This document shows, piece by piece, positions 31,574 through 39,295 of a stretch of 64,000 bases of DNA. The stretch lies in assembly GCF_000787775.1 (NCBI RefSeq), contig NZ_BBPM01000017.1, positions 46,507 to 110,506 on the forward strand, read 5' to 3'. The notes below the pieces were generated by a model. It searched no databases. It was given only the letters and a program-made list of their open reading frames with translations, and was not told the origin of the DNA. Numbering within the stretch: position 1 is the stretch's first letter; each line of letters starts with the position of its first letter. The stretch comes from Streptacidiphilus carbonis. Its GTDB lineage: Bacteria; Actinomycetota; Actinomycetes; Streptomycetales; Streptomycetaceae. A program made the translations under genes and the position numbers.

Positions 31574-33544
31574 CTACAGCCAGTGGTCGTACCAGGCGCG
31601 GATGCGTCGCAGGGCGTCGAGTTCATGGGTGCGCTCCTGCAGCCCGTGGCCCTCCCGGGGGTAGACCACGAACTCGTGCTCGACCCCGAAGTGGCGAAGC
31701 GCGCGATGGAAGTGGATCGCCTGGCCGAGCGGGACGTTGGTGTCCTCCTCGCCGTGCAGGATCAGTACCGGGGTGCTGATCCGGGAGGCGTAGGAGATCG
31801 GGCTGTTCCGGTCGTGGACGTGTGGTCCCGGGCCGTCCCAGCCGGTACTGCCGCCGAGCGCTCCGTCGAGGACTCCCCAGTCGCCGGTGCCGGCCTGCAT
31901 GCCCCAGTCGCTGATGCCCGCGCCGACCATGGCGGCCTTGAAGCGGTCCGTGCGGCCTATCGCCCAGGCCGCCATGAAACCACCGTGGCTCCACCCGGAG
32001 ATCCCCAGCCGCCCAGGATCGGCGACTCCCTGCGCGACCAGCAGGTCGATCCCGCTGAGGATGTCGGTCCACTCGTCGCCGCCGACCGCGCCCGCGACCG
32101 TGGCGGCGAACGCCTGGCCGTGACCGGAGCCTCCGCGGGGGTTGGGCAGGAAGACCGCGAACCCGGCGGTCGCCAGCCACTGCCCGCAGTCGACCGCATT
32201 GAGCGCGAAAGCGTCGGCGTAGCGGGAGTAAGGACCGCCGTTGACCATCGTGACCAGCGGAAACGGCCCCTCGTCCCGAGTCCGGCCGGCCGGCCGGATC
32301 AACAGTCCGTCCAACTGGAGTCCGTCGCAGGCCTGGTAGCTGAGGCGCTCCTGGACGCCCCAGCAGATCCTGCGCAGTTCGGGCCTGGTGTCGCTGAGCC
32401 GGAGCAGGGGTCCGCCGGTGGGTCCCGCGTAGATGTTCCTGGGCTCGTAGGCAGTGCTCCCCATCACAGCGAAGGCTTCCCCGGAACGGCTCGCGGTGAG
32501 CTCGGCGAGTACGCCGGGAGCGGAGGACACCAGGTGGAAGCGCAGGGACTGCGGGTCGAGCCGGTAGAGCGCGGTGTCCAGGCCGTCGGCGAACAGGGCG
32601 AGCGGGGGCCCGCCCGCTGTCTGCACCAGTTCGGCCGGGCTGACGGACATGCCGGCAGTGAGGTTGCGGTGTTCGACGGCCGGGCCGGTGGCGGGCGCGA
32701 CGGTGTCCATCACGGCGAGGGCGCCGACCAAGTGCCCAGGGGTCACTGCCAGGTGGGCCAGATGCCAGACGCCGTCGTGGTTCCACCAGACCGGGGACTG
32801 GGCATCGAATCCGACCGGCCCCAGGGCGTGCACGGCTGCTGTGCCCGGATCGACCAGATGGAGTTCCGCCGTCATGACGCCGGGGTCGAGCTCGGGGGTG
32901 GACCAGCTCAGTACCGCCAGCGGGCCGCCGTCCGGGCGCTGGGCCAGACCGACCACGTGCCGGCCACCGAGACCGTCCACGGTGCGGACGATGCCGGTGC
33001 CCACGTCGAGCAGGCGCAGCCGGGTGGCGGGGAGATGCTCGCCCCAGATCTTGGCGTCGTCGCGCTCGGCCTCCCGGCGTTCGTCCTCGGCGGTGGGTTC
33101 GTCCTCGGCGAGCAGGGCGACGGTGCTGCCGTCCAGGAGCGGGTAGTGGTCACCGATGCCACCGCGCCAGCTGGTCAGGGACTTGGCGATGTCCTCGCCG
33201 CCGTCCACGGGGATCCGCCGGAGCTGGGCGACGCCCCGCTCCTCGCGGTCGGAGGTGAAGAAGAGGGAGGCCGAGTCCGGCGCCCACTTCGGGTCGAGGT
33301 CGCGGGCCGTGCCGTCGGTCAGCCTGCGCGGCGCTGTGCTGCCGTCGGCGGCGGCGACCCAGAGGGAGCCGTACGGGGAGCTGTGCGGGTACCCGTCCTT
33401 TCCACCGTTCGCGACCACCGCGTAGGCGACCAGGCGGCCGTCCGGCGAGATGGCCGGTGCAACAGCGGCGGCCACGTCCACCACCATCTCGGCGGTGAGC
33501 GGGACGGTCGGTTCGGAAGTCGGCTGCGGTGCGCGGTGCGGCAT
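31574..33544 (-). CDS. S9 family prolyl oligopeptidase / acylaminoacyl-peptidase
   Basis: 656 residues from ATG 33544, with GAGG upstream; an earlier in-frame start would overlap the regulatory gap. The N-terminal two thirds form a beta-propeller with WD40-like repeats (AISPDGRLVAYAV, KWAPDSASLFFTSDREE). The C-terminal catalytic domain has GWSHGGFMAAWAIG (Ser near residue 515), HGEEDTNVPLGQA (Asp) and YPREGHGLQERTHE (His). No signal peptide, so it should cleave short or acylated peptides in the cytoplasm. The gene follows an Lrp-family regulator on the same strand (107 bp), which may control it. Confidence 0.9.
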   Translation of the reverse strand: MPHRAPQPTSEPTVPLTAEMVVDVAAAVAPAISPDGRLVAYAVVANGGKDGYPHSSPYGSLWVAAADGSTAPRRLTDGTARDLDPKWAPDSASLFFTSDREERGVAQLRRIPVDGGEDIAKSLTSWRGGIGDHYPLLDGSTVALLAEDEPTAEDERREAERDDAKIWGEHLPATRLRLLDVGTGIVRTVDGLGGRHVVGLAQRPDGGPLAVLSWSTPELDPGVMTAELHLVDPGTAAVHALGPVGFDAQSPVWWNHDGVWHLAHLAVTPGHLVGALAVMDTVAPATGPAVEHRNLTAGMSVSPAELVQTAGGPPLALFADGLDTALYRLDPQSLRFHLVSSAPGVLAELTASRSGEAFAVMGSTAYEPRNIYAGPTGGPLLRLSDTRPELRRICWGVQERLSYQACDGLQLDGLLIRPAGRTRDEGPFPLVTMVNGGPYSRYADAFALNAVDCGQWLATAGFAVFLPNPRGGSGHGQAFAATVAGAVGGDEWTDILSGIDLLVAQGVADPGRLGISGWSHGGFMAAWAIGRTDRFKAAMVGAGISDWGMQAGTGDWGVLDGALGGSTGWDGPGPHVHDRNSPISYASRISTPVLILHGEEDTNVPLGQAIHFHRALRHFGVEHEFVVYPREGHGLQERTHELDALRRIRAWYDHWL

Positions 33545-33651
33545 GCGGATTACCTCTCGGCCGTCGGTGCGACAAGCGGACATCCTGTCGCACGGTCGGG
33601 CCGGTGTCAGTCGGATTTCGGACGAGGACGGGGCGGCGGCAGGACCGGCTG

Positions 33652-34095
33652 TCACGCGTTGCCGCGGCGGAGGGTCTTCATGGTGACGTAGCTGGACACC
33701 GTGGCGACGTTGGGCAGTTCAGCGAGTTGGTGGGCGTGAAAGTGCTCGTAGGCCGGGAGGTCGGCGACCTCGACCTGGAGGAGGTAGTCGAAGTTGCCGG
33801 TGATGTGGTGGGCGTTGACGACCTCGGACAGCTCGGTGACCGCCTGCTCGAAGGCGGCCACGTCGGCGCGGGCGTGCCTGGCCAGCCGGACGCCGATGAA
33901 GACCCGGAGGCTGCGCCCGACCGCGGCCGGGTCGATCACGGCCCGATATCCACGGATCACCCCGGACTGCTCCAGGCGGTTCACCCGGCGCAGGCAGGGC
34001 GAGGGCGACAGCCCCACCCGGGCAGCGAGGTCGGCGTTGCTGATCCGGCCTTCCCTCGCCAGTACGGACAGAATCGCACGGTCCACGTCATCCAT
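33652..34095 (-). CDS. Lrp/AsnC family transcriptional regulator
   Basis: 147 residues, standard length. HTH: AILSVLAREGRISNADLAARVGLSPSPCLRRVNRLEQSGVI. C-terminal RAM/ligand domain: VFIGVRLARHARADVAAFEQAV, VVNAHHITGNFDYLLQVEVAD and a closing TMKTLRRG. The gene lies between an S9 peptidase (same strand) and a divergent amidohydrolase. Two palindromic boxes lie in the divergent gap. It probably senses an amino acid and controls both sides. Confidence 0.92.
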   Translation of the reverse strand: MDDVDRAILSVLAREGRISNADLAARVGLSPSPCLRRVNRLEQSGVIRGYRAVIDPAAVGRSLRVFIGVRLARHARADVAAFEQAVTELSEVVNAHHITGNFDYLLQVEVADLPAYEHFHAHQLAELPNVATVSSYVTMKTLRRGNA

Positions 34096-34099
34096 ATGG

Positions 34100-34165
34100 G
34101 CAGAATATTGCTCTCAACGGCCGTCTAGCACTCCACCTCACCCCTGATCGAGCGCAATTTATTGC
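34100..34165. promoter_or_regulatory. Two Lrp/AsnC-type boxes
   Basis: GCAATTTATTGC (34154-34165) is a palindrome with 5-bp arms. GCAGAATATTGC (34100-34111) is a related, less perfect site. Centres are 54 bp apart, in the gap between the divergent Lrp-type and amidohydrolase genes. A third half-site, GATTGCC, follows at about 34170. Confidence 0.5.
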
Positions 34166-34263
34166 CAAGATTGCCGCACGCGGCCGGATCGGGAGCCCGC
34201 AGGAGGGATGATCGATTCGTACCCGACTGGACCGAATCGACCCATTGGCGGAGGAGTCCCACC

Positions 34264-35562
34264 ATGCGCACCCTGATCACCGGCGGCACCGTACTCACCA
34301 TGGACCCGGGCGTCGGGGACCTCGTCCGGGGCGATGTGCTGATCGAGGACGGCGCAGTCGTCGAGGTGGCCGCCCGGATCGAAGCGCCCGACGCCGAGGT
34401 GATCGACGCAACCGACCGGATCGTCATGCCCGGCTTCGTCGACACCCACCGCCACACCTGGCAGACCGCCTTCCGGGGACTGGGCGCGGACTGGACCTTC
34501 CCGCAGTGGTCGGTCGCCATGCACGACACCCTCAAGCCCCACTACCGGCCCGAGGACGTCTATCTGGGCACCCTGCTGGGTCGTCTGGAGGCGTTGCACT
34601 CCGGGATCACCACCATGCTCGACTGGTTCCACTGCGCCCAGAGCCCCGAGCACGCCGACGCCGCCGTCGCCGCGCTGCGCGACGCGCCCGCCCGCTCGGT
34701 CTTCTGCCACGGCGCGGGCTGGGGCACCGCCGACCCCGTCGAAGCCGAGATCCGCCGCGTGCGCGAGACCCTTCCCGACCGGGGCCCGGTCACCATGGCC
34801 CTCGGCCTCCGCGGCGTGGACGACACCAGCATCGACACCGTCGCCCAGGAACTGAAGCTGGCCGAGGAACTCGGCCTGCGCACCAGCCTCCACATCGCCT
34901 CCGACGGCACCCAGCGCCCCGTCGCCGAACTGCGCGAGCACGGGCTGCTGCGCGAGACCACGACCTTCGTCCATGCCAACGGCGTCGCCGACGACGAACT
35001 GCGGATGCTGGCCGACGCCGGCAGCACCCTCTCCCTCAGCCCCGACGTCGAACTGCGCATGGGCTTCGGCTGGCCGATGACCGGCCGCGCCCTGGCAGCC
35101 GGCCTGCGCCCGACCCTGTCCATCGACGACGTCCCCTCCGTCGGCGGCGACATGTTCTCCACCATGCGCACCGCCTACGTCGTCCAGCGCGGCCTGGACG
35201 GCAGCCTCAACTCCCGCGACCTGCTGGAGTTCGCCACCCTCGACGGCGCCCACGCCCTCGGCCTCGCACCACAGACCGGCAGCCTCGCCGCCGGCAAGCA
35301 GGCCGACGTCGTCCTGCTGCGCACCGACGACCTGACCGTCTTCCCCGTCACCGACCCGGCCGGAACGATCGTGGCCGCCGGACATCCCGGCCTGGTCGAC
35401 ACCGTCCTGGTCGCCGGGCGGGTGGTCAAGCGCGACGGGGCGCTGGTCGACGTCGACCTGGCCGATCTGAGGGCCCGCCTGCTGAGCTCCCGGGACCGTG
35501 TTGCCGCCGCAGCCGGCGTGCCGCTCGACGGAACCTGGACTCCCGGCCCCGCAGCCGTCTGA
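34264..35562 (+). CDS. Amidohydrolase (8-oxoguanine/cytosine/atrazine-deaminase-like group)
   Basis: 432 residues from ATG 34264, preceded by GGAGGAG. Metal-dependent TIM barrel flanked by a small beta domain. Metal ligands: GFVDTHRHTWQT (HxH near residue 62), LHIASDG (His), FVHANGV (His) and LSIDDVPS (Asp). The segment GLGADWTFPQWSV and C-terminal GSLAAGKQADVVLL are typical of the ATZ/TRZ-type group. It should deaminate or dechlorinate an N-heterocycle; which one cannot be stated. Divergent from the Lrp-family gene with candidate boxes between. Confidence 0.86.
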   Translation: MRTLITGGTVLTMDPGVGDLVRGDVLIEDGAVVEVAARIEAPDAEVIDATDRIVMPGFVDTHRHTWQTAFRGLGADWTFPQWSVAMHDTLKPHYRPEDVYLGTLLGRLEALHSGITTMLDWFHCAQSPEHADAAVAALRDAPARSVFCHGAGWGTADPVEAEIRRVRETLPDRGPVTMALGLRGVDDTSIDTVAQELKLAEELGLRTSLHIASDGTQRPVAELREHGLLRETTTFVHANGVADDELRMLADAGSTLSLSPDVELRMGFGWPMTGRALAAGLRPTLSIDDVPSVGGDMFSTMRTAYVVQRGLDGSLNSRDLLEFATLDGAHALGLAPQTGSLAAGKQADVVLLRTDDLTVFPVTDPAGTIVAAGHPGLVDTVLVAGRVVKRDGALVDVDLADLRARLLSSRDRVAAAAGVPLDGTWTPGPAAV

Positions 35563-35685
35563 AGCACCTGCGTCCTGCCTGCGGTCCTGCCCGATCTCAT
35601 TGACCTACGAGGTTCAAGGAGCCACATCGGCGGTGTGGTTCCGCGCGCTCCTCGGGGGGCTGCGCGGGCATGCGATCATGACCGG

Positions 35686-36387
35686 GTGAACGCTCGTTTC
35701 CTTGGGATCGCCGAGCTCGTCGACGCCCCGTCCGTGGCGGTCGTGGTCGACGTCATGCGTGCCTTCACGGTGGCCGCCTGGGCCTTCGCCCAGGGGGCAG
35801 AAAAGATCGTTCTCGCCGAGTCGCTGGACGAAGCCCTGGAGCTCAGGACCCGGTACCCGGACTGGGTGGCGCTCAAGGACGGTCCGCCCGCGCCCGGGTT
35901 CGACACCGTCAACTCGCCGGGCCTGCTGCGGTCCATCGACCTCGGCGGACGGACCGTCGTGCAGAAGACCACGGCAGGTACGGTCGGCGCCCTGGCGGTC
36001 AAGGAAGCGTCGCTGGTGCTGTGCGCCGCCTTCGTGGTGGCGGAGGCGACGGCTCAGCTCTTGCAGCGACGCGGGTGTGACAGCGTCACGTTCGTGGTCA
36101 CCGGCGAGGACGGACGGGCCGACGAAGACCTGGCGTGCGCCCAGTACATCGCTCGCAGGGCCGCCGGGGCCGGGACGGACGCGACCGAGTTCCTCCGCCG
36201 CGCCGGCGGGTCCCGTGCCGCCGCCGAGCTGGCGGAAGGGGTGCGTCAAGGAGTCCATCCCGATGACGTCGCACTCTGCCTCGAACTCGACAGGTTCCCC
36301 TTCGCCATGGTGGCGACCCTGGAGGACACGCTCATGGTCCTGCGTCCCCACGCCGCGCCTTCGCGGACCGACGGGGCTACGACCTGA
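35686..36387 (+). CDS. ComB-like 2-phosphosulfolactate phosphatase family protein
   Basis: 233 residues from GTG 35686. ComB-type features: [29 protein letters not shown] near the start (conserved Asp, Arg and a hydroxyl), the [17 protein letters not shown] loop, and [26 protein letters not shown]. ComB makes sulfolactate in coenzyme M synthesis in archaea, but many bacteria carry it without that pathway, so the substrate here is unknown. No neighbours of related function. Followed by a perfect bidirectional hairpin and a convergent tRNA gene. Confidence 0.82.
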   Translation: MNARFLGIAELVDAPSVAVVVDVMRAFTVAAWAFAQGAEKIVLAESLDEALELRTRYPDWVALKDGPPAPGFDTVNSPGLLRSIDLGGRTVVQKTTAGTVGALAVKEASLVLCAAFVVAEATAQLLQRRGCDSVTFVVTGEDGRADEDLACAQYIARRAAGAGTDATEFLRRAGGSRAAAELAEGVRQGVHPDDVALCLELDRFPFAMVATLEDTLMVLRPHAAPSRTDGATT

Positions 36388-36473
36388 TCGCCGGCGGATC
36401 CGACTCCCGCCGTGCGAGCGCCGGTATCCGATCGGCCACGCGGCATCAGCTGCGGGCGCGGGGGAAACAAGTG

Positions 36474-36509
36474 ATGCCCCGTATGACCGAGTCAGGTCAT
36501 ACGGGGCAT
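36474..36509. terminator. Perfect 15-bp hairpin, bidirectional terminator
   Basis: ATGCCCCGTATGACC and GGTCATACGGGGCAT are exact complements with loop GAGTCA. It lies between the convergent ComB-like and tRNA-Val genes, 15 bp from the 3' end of the tRNA. Without a T-run, but strong enough to end both transcripts. Confidence 0.75.
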
Positions 36510-36524
36510 CCAGCACCAACCGTG

Positions 36525-36596
36525 TGGGCGCAGACGGTTTCGAACCGCCGACATCCGCCTTGTAAGGGCGGCGCTCTACCACTGAGCTATGCGCCC
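36525..36596 (-). tRNA. tRNA-Val (anticodon UAC)
   Basis: Minus strand begins GGGCGCATAGCTCAGTGGTA. The acceptor GGGCGC pairs with GCGCCC before discriminator A. The anticodon arm is CGCC-CTTACAA-GGCG with UAC at its centre, and the T arm has GGTTCGAAACC. 72 nt without encoded CCA. It reads GUA, a rare valine codon in this GC-rich genome. Confidence 0.95.
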
Positions 36597-36833
36597 GTGC
36601 GAGAGGTAAGGATACCTGGTCCGGTGGGTGCCCGTGGTCGGGCGGTGGCCGGGCCGCAGTCGGGCGCGGGCCGGGGCGGCGGGGCGGGTGGACGTCGGGC
36701 GTCGGGGCCGGTGGAGAACCGGGGCGGTCGGGGCGGCGTGTCATGGTGAGTGCGGGGGTGCGGGGCAGGGTGCGAGGATGGGGACGGCGGGCCGACGCGG
36801 CCTGGTGGCAGGGTATGCGGAGCAGGAGAAGAC

Positions 36834-38078
36834 GTGGCGTCGGGATCAGCGCGATGGGGGCGTGGCGATGCTGGGCGCGCTGCCGCGCAGGCCGCGAAGG
36901 ACGCGGCCGCGCAGGCGTTCTACGAGCTGGACACGGTGCAGCGGGACGTGCGCATCTCGGTGGAGGCCGTGGCCGCCTCCGACAACTCGCCGGGGGCCCG
37001 CCGGGCCATCGCCGACTTCGCCGCGCTCGGCACCAGGATCGACCAGGTCAGCGGCGAGTACATCACCGCCCTGGACGCCCATGACCTGGACGCCGAGGAC
37101 CTCGACCACGGCGCGGCCAACCAGGCCCGGCAGCAGCTGGACCGCGCCAAGCAGCAGCTGCTCGCCGTCAAGGCGGACCTGGAGCGCTTCGCCACCTTCC
37201 TGCAGCCGCTGGTGGCCGCCGCCGAGACCCAGCTGGCCCAGGTGGGGCCGGCCGTCGAGCGGGCCAAGCGGGCCTGGCTGGCCGCCAGCAACGCCCTGGA
37301 CGAGGTCAAGGCCGCCAGGATCGGCGCCGAGGACCTGTCCCGGCGGCTGGCCGCGCTCGGGCCGCAGCTGCAGCTGCTCGGCGAGGGCGCGGGCAGGCAC
37401 GGCGTGCAGACGATCCTGCGCACCGCCGCGGACGCGCAGCGCAGCGCCGAGACGATCCGGGCCGAGGCCGAGCGGCTGCCCGAGCAGGCCCGGGAGATCG
37501 ACCAGCGGCTGGCCTCGCTGCGTACCCGCACCCAGGCGCTGGAGACCCGGGCCGGCAATATCGCGCCCACCTTGAGCGAGCTGCGGCGCCGTTTCAGCTC
37601 GGCCTGCTGGGTGGATCTGCAGAACGTCCCCGAGCAGACCGAGGCGGCGGTCCGCAACGCCCAGCAGCGGCTGGCCGAGGCGGCCAAGGCCAGGGACGAG
37701 CAGCGCTGGCCGGACGCGATCAGCATCCTGGCCACCACCCGTACCCTGCTGAACACCGCGGACGGGGCCGTCGCCACCGTCAATGAGCGGCTGCACTCCC
37801 TCAACGAGGCCCAGCGCGCGCCCGAGGCCGATATCGAGCGCACCCGCTTCGCGCTGCGGGACGCCCAGCGGCTGGCGATGTCGGGGCGCAGCGCCCCCGA
37901 CCCGCGCCATGCCGGCCCGCTGGACGCCGCCGTGGAGCGGCTGGACCGGGCCGCCGCCGGGCTGACCGGGCGTCACCCCGACTACTGGCACTTCCTCACC
38001 GAACTGGCCGCGGTCCGGGAGACCGCGGCGCAGGTGGTCCAGGCGATCCGCGAGGAGCGCGGAGCGGGACACCGCTAG
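36834..38078 (+). CDS. Conserved actinobacterial coiled-coil protein
   Basis: 414 residues from GTG 36834 with AGGAG at 36823-36827. Almost entirely helical: Ala-, Gln-, Glu- and Arg-rich heptad-like stretches from residue 20 to 400, for example QARQQLDRAKQQLLAVKADLE and AERLPEQAREIDQRLASLRT. A Trp-containing break (FSSACWVDLQNVPEQ) near residue 255 separates two coiled-coil halves. No signal peptide or membrane segment, so it is cytoplasmic and probably oligomeric. No enzymatic motif. It stands at the border of the Ter cluster and could be structural; the role is unknown. Confidence 0.75.
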   Translation: MASGSARWGRGDAGRAAAQAAKDAAAQAFYELDTVQRDVRISVEAVAASDNSPGARRAIADFAALGTRIDQVSGEYITALDAHDLDAEDLDHGAANQARQQLDRAKQQLLAVKADLERFATFLQPLVAAAETQLAQVGPAVERAKRAWLAASNALDEVKAARIGAEDLSRRLAALGPQLQLLGEGAGRHGVQTILRTAADAQRSAETIRAEAERLPEQAREIDQRLASLRTRTQALETRAGNIAPTLSELRRRFSSACWVDLQNVPEQTEAAVRNAQQRLAEAAKARDEQRWPDAISILATTRTLLNTADGAVATVNERLHSLNEAQRAPEADIERTRFALRDAQRLAMSGRSAPDPRHAGPLDAAVERLDRAAAGLTGRHPDYWHFLTELAAVRETAAQVVQAIREERGAGHR

Positions 38079-38148
38079 GCCGTTCCTGGCGGACAGCGGG
38101 CAGCGAACATGCGGCTGCGGGCCGGAGCCGAGGCCGTACAGTAGCGGC

Positions 38149-38370
38149 ATGCCTCGCTATGACTACCGCTGCCGCACCTGCGGTGCCACGTTCGAACTCC
38201 GCCGCCCGATGTCCCAGTCGGACGCCCCGGCGATGTGCCCGGCCGGCCACGACGACGTCGCCAAGCTGATGTCGATGGTCGCCGTGACCGGAACGGCCTC
38301 CGGCGGCGCGGCAGCCGCGCCCGCCGAGGGCGGGGGCGGCGGCTGCTGCGGCGGAGGCTGCTGCGGCTGA
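38149..38370 (+). CDS. FmdB-type zinc ribbon protein
   Basis: 73 residues. MPRYDYRCRTCGATFELRRPM is the usual FmdB start with the first CxxC; the second site is degenerate, MCPAGH (Cys-Pro-x-Gly-His instead of CPxC). The tail is Gly/Ala-rich and ends GGGGGCCGGGCCG, whose two Cys pairs might bind metal. Small proteins of this type are regulators or adaptors of unknown target. It is convergent with the HAD gene of the Ter cluster 58 bp away. Confidence 0.85.
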   Translation: MPRYDYRCRTCGATFELRRPMSQSDAPAMCPAGHDDVAKLMSMVAVTGTASGGAAAAPAEGGGGGCCGGGCCG

Positions 38371-38428
38371 GCCGGTACGCGGCAGCACACACAAGCACGC
38401 AGCAGCGCCCCGCAGCACACGGGGAGCG

Positions 38429-39295
38429 TCAGCGCACCGGTGTGCGCACCCGGGCCCGGGCGAGGAGCAGGCGGACGATCTCCTCGCCCGCCGCCACGCC
38501 GACCTGCTGCAGGGCGGTGACACCCGGAGCCGTCCAGCCGGTGTCGGCCAGCTCGCCGTGGCCGGGCCGGAAGCCGGCGTCCGCGGCCAGCAGCAGTTCC
38601 GCGTCCAGCAGCGAGTCCCCGGCGCTGAGCACCGTGGACGCGCCGGTGCGCCGTTCGACCTCGGCCAGGGCCGCCGACTTGGTCAGCGGCTGCGGCACCA
38701 GGTAGATCTTCCGGCCCTGCAGCGAGACGGTGTAGCCGCGCTCGTCGGCCCAGCCGGTCAGCTCGGCGACCCAACCCTCGGGCAGTAGCTCCCGCTCGAC
38801 CACCAGGTAGGCGAAGAGGTCCTCGGCGACCCGCCGCTTCAGCGTCCACTCCGGGTCGGCGTCCAGCGCCAGATGGTGCACGATCTCGTCCAGCGGCGCG
38901 CAGCCGGCCGCCAGGGTGGAGGCGATGTGCGCGCTCCAGTCCTCGTCGGTCTCCCCCTCGACCAGCAGCCGCCCGCCGTTGGCGCAGATGGCGTAGTGCG
39001 GGGTCCAACCGGGCACCGGTCCCGGCAGGTGCACCCGCTGGTACTGGGCCCGGGTCCGGGTGGTCACCGGGACGAACTCCGCCACCGTGATCAGCTCGGC
39101 CAGCAGCTCGGCGCAGTGCTCGGTCATGAAGGACAGCGGCTTGCCGTTGTGGACCTCGACGGCCAGCAGCCGGGGCGCCGTCTCGTCGGACATGTCCAGG
39201 GCCAGCGCCCGGGGCGAGTAGATCAGGGTCCGGTCCAGGTCGCTGCCGACCAGGTAGCGGGTGTCGCGGTGGGCGGGATTCAGGGCGTCGCTCAT
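38429..39295 (-). CDS. HAD-family phosphatase of the Ter-linked nucleotide module
   Basis: 288 residues. The nucleophile motif is LVGSDLDRTLIYSP (Asp-x-Asp near residue 19); motif II Thr in FVPVTTRTRAQY, Lys in LTKSAAL and motif IV in VLSAGDSLLDAELL (Gly-Asp-Ser-x3-Asp). The cap domain (about 85-190) suits a small phosphorylated metabolite. It overlaps the upstream fused phosphoribosyltransferase-StiP gene by four bases (ATGA). In Ter-type stress clusters HAD, PRTase, CitE-like and (often) ATP-grasp proteins occur together and have been proposed to make or process a ribonucleoside-like compound. No ATP-grasp gene is seen here. Confidence 0.86.
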   Translation of the reverse strand: MSDALNPAHRDTRYLVGSDLDRTLIYSPRALALDMSDETAPRLLAVEVHNGKPLSFMTEHCAELLAELITVAEFVPVTTRTRAQYQRVHLPGPVPGWTPHYAICANGGRLLVEGETDEDWSAHIASTLAAGCAPLDEIVHHLALDADPEWTLKRRVAEDLFAYLVVERELLPEGWVAELTGWADERGYTVSLQGRKIYLVPQPLTKSAALAEVERRTGASTVLSAGDSLLDAELLLAADAGFRPGHGELADTGWTAPGVTALQQVGVAAGEEIVRLLLARARVRTPVR

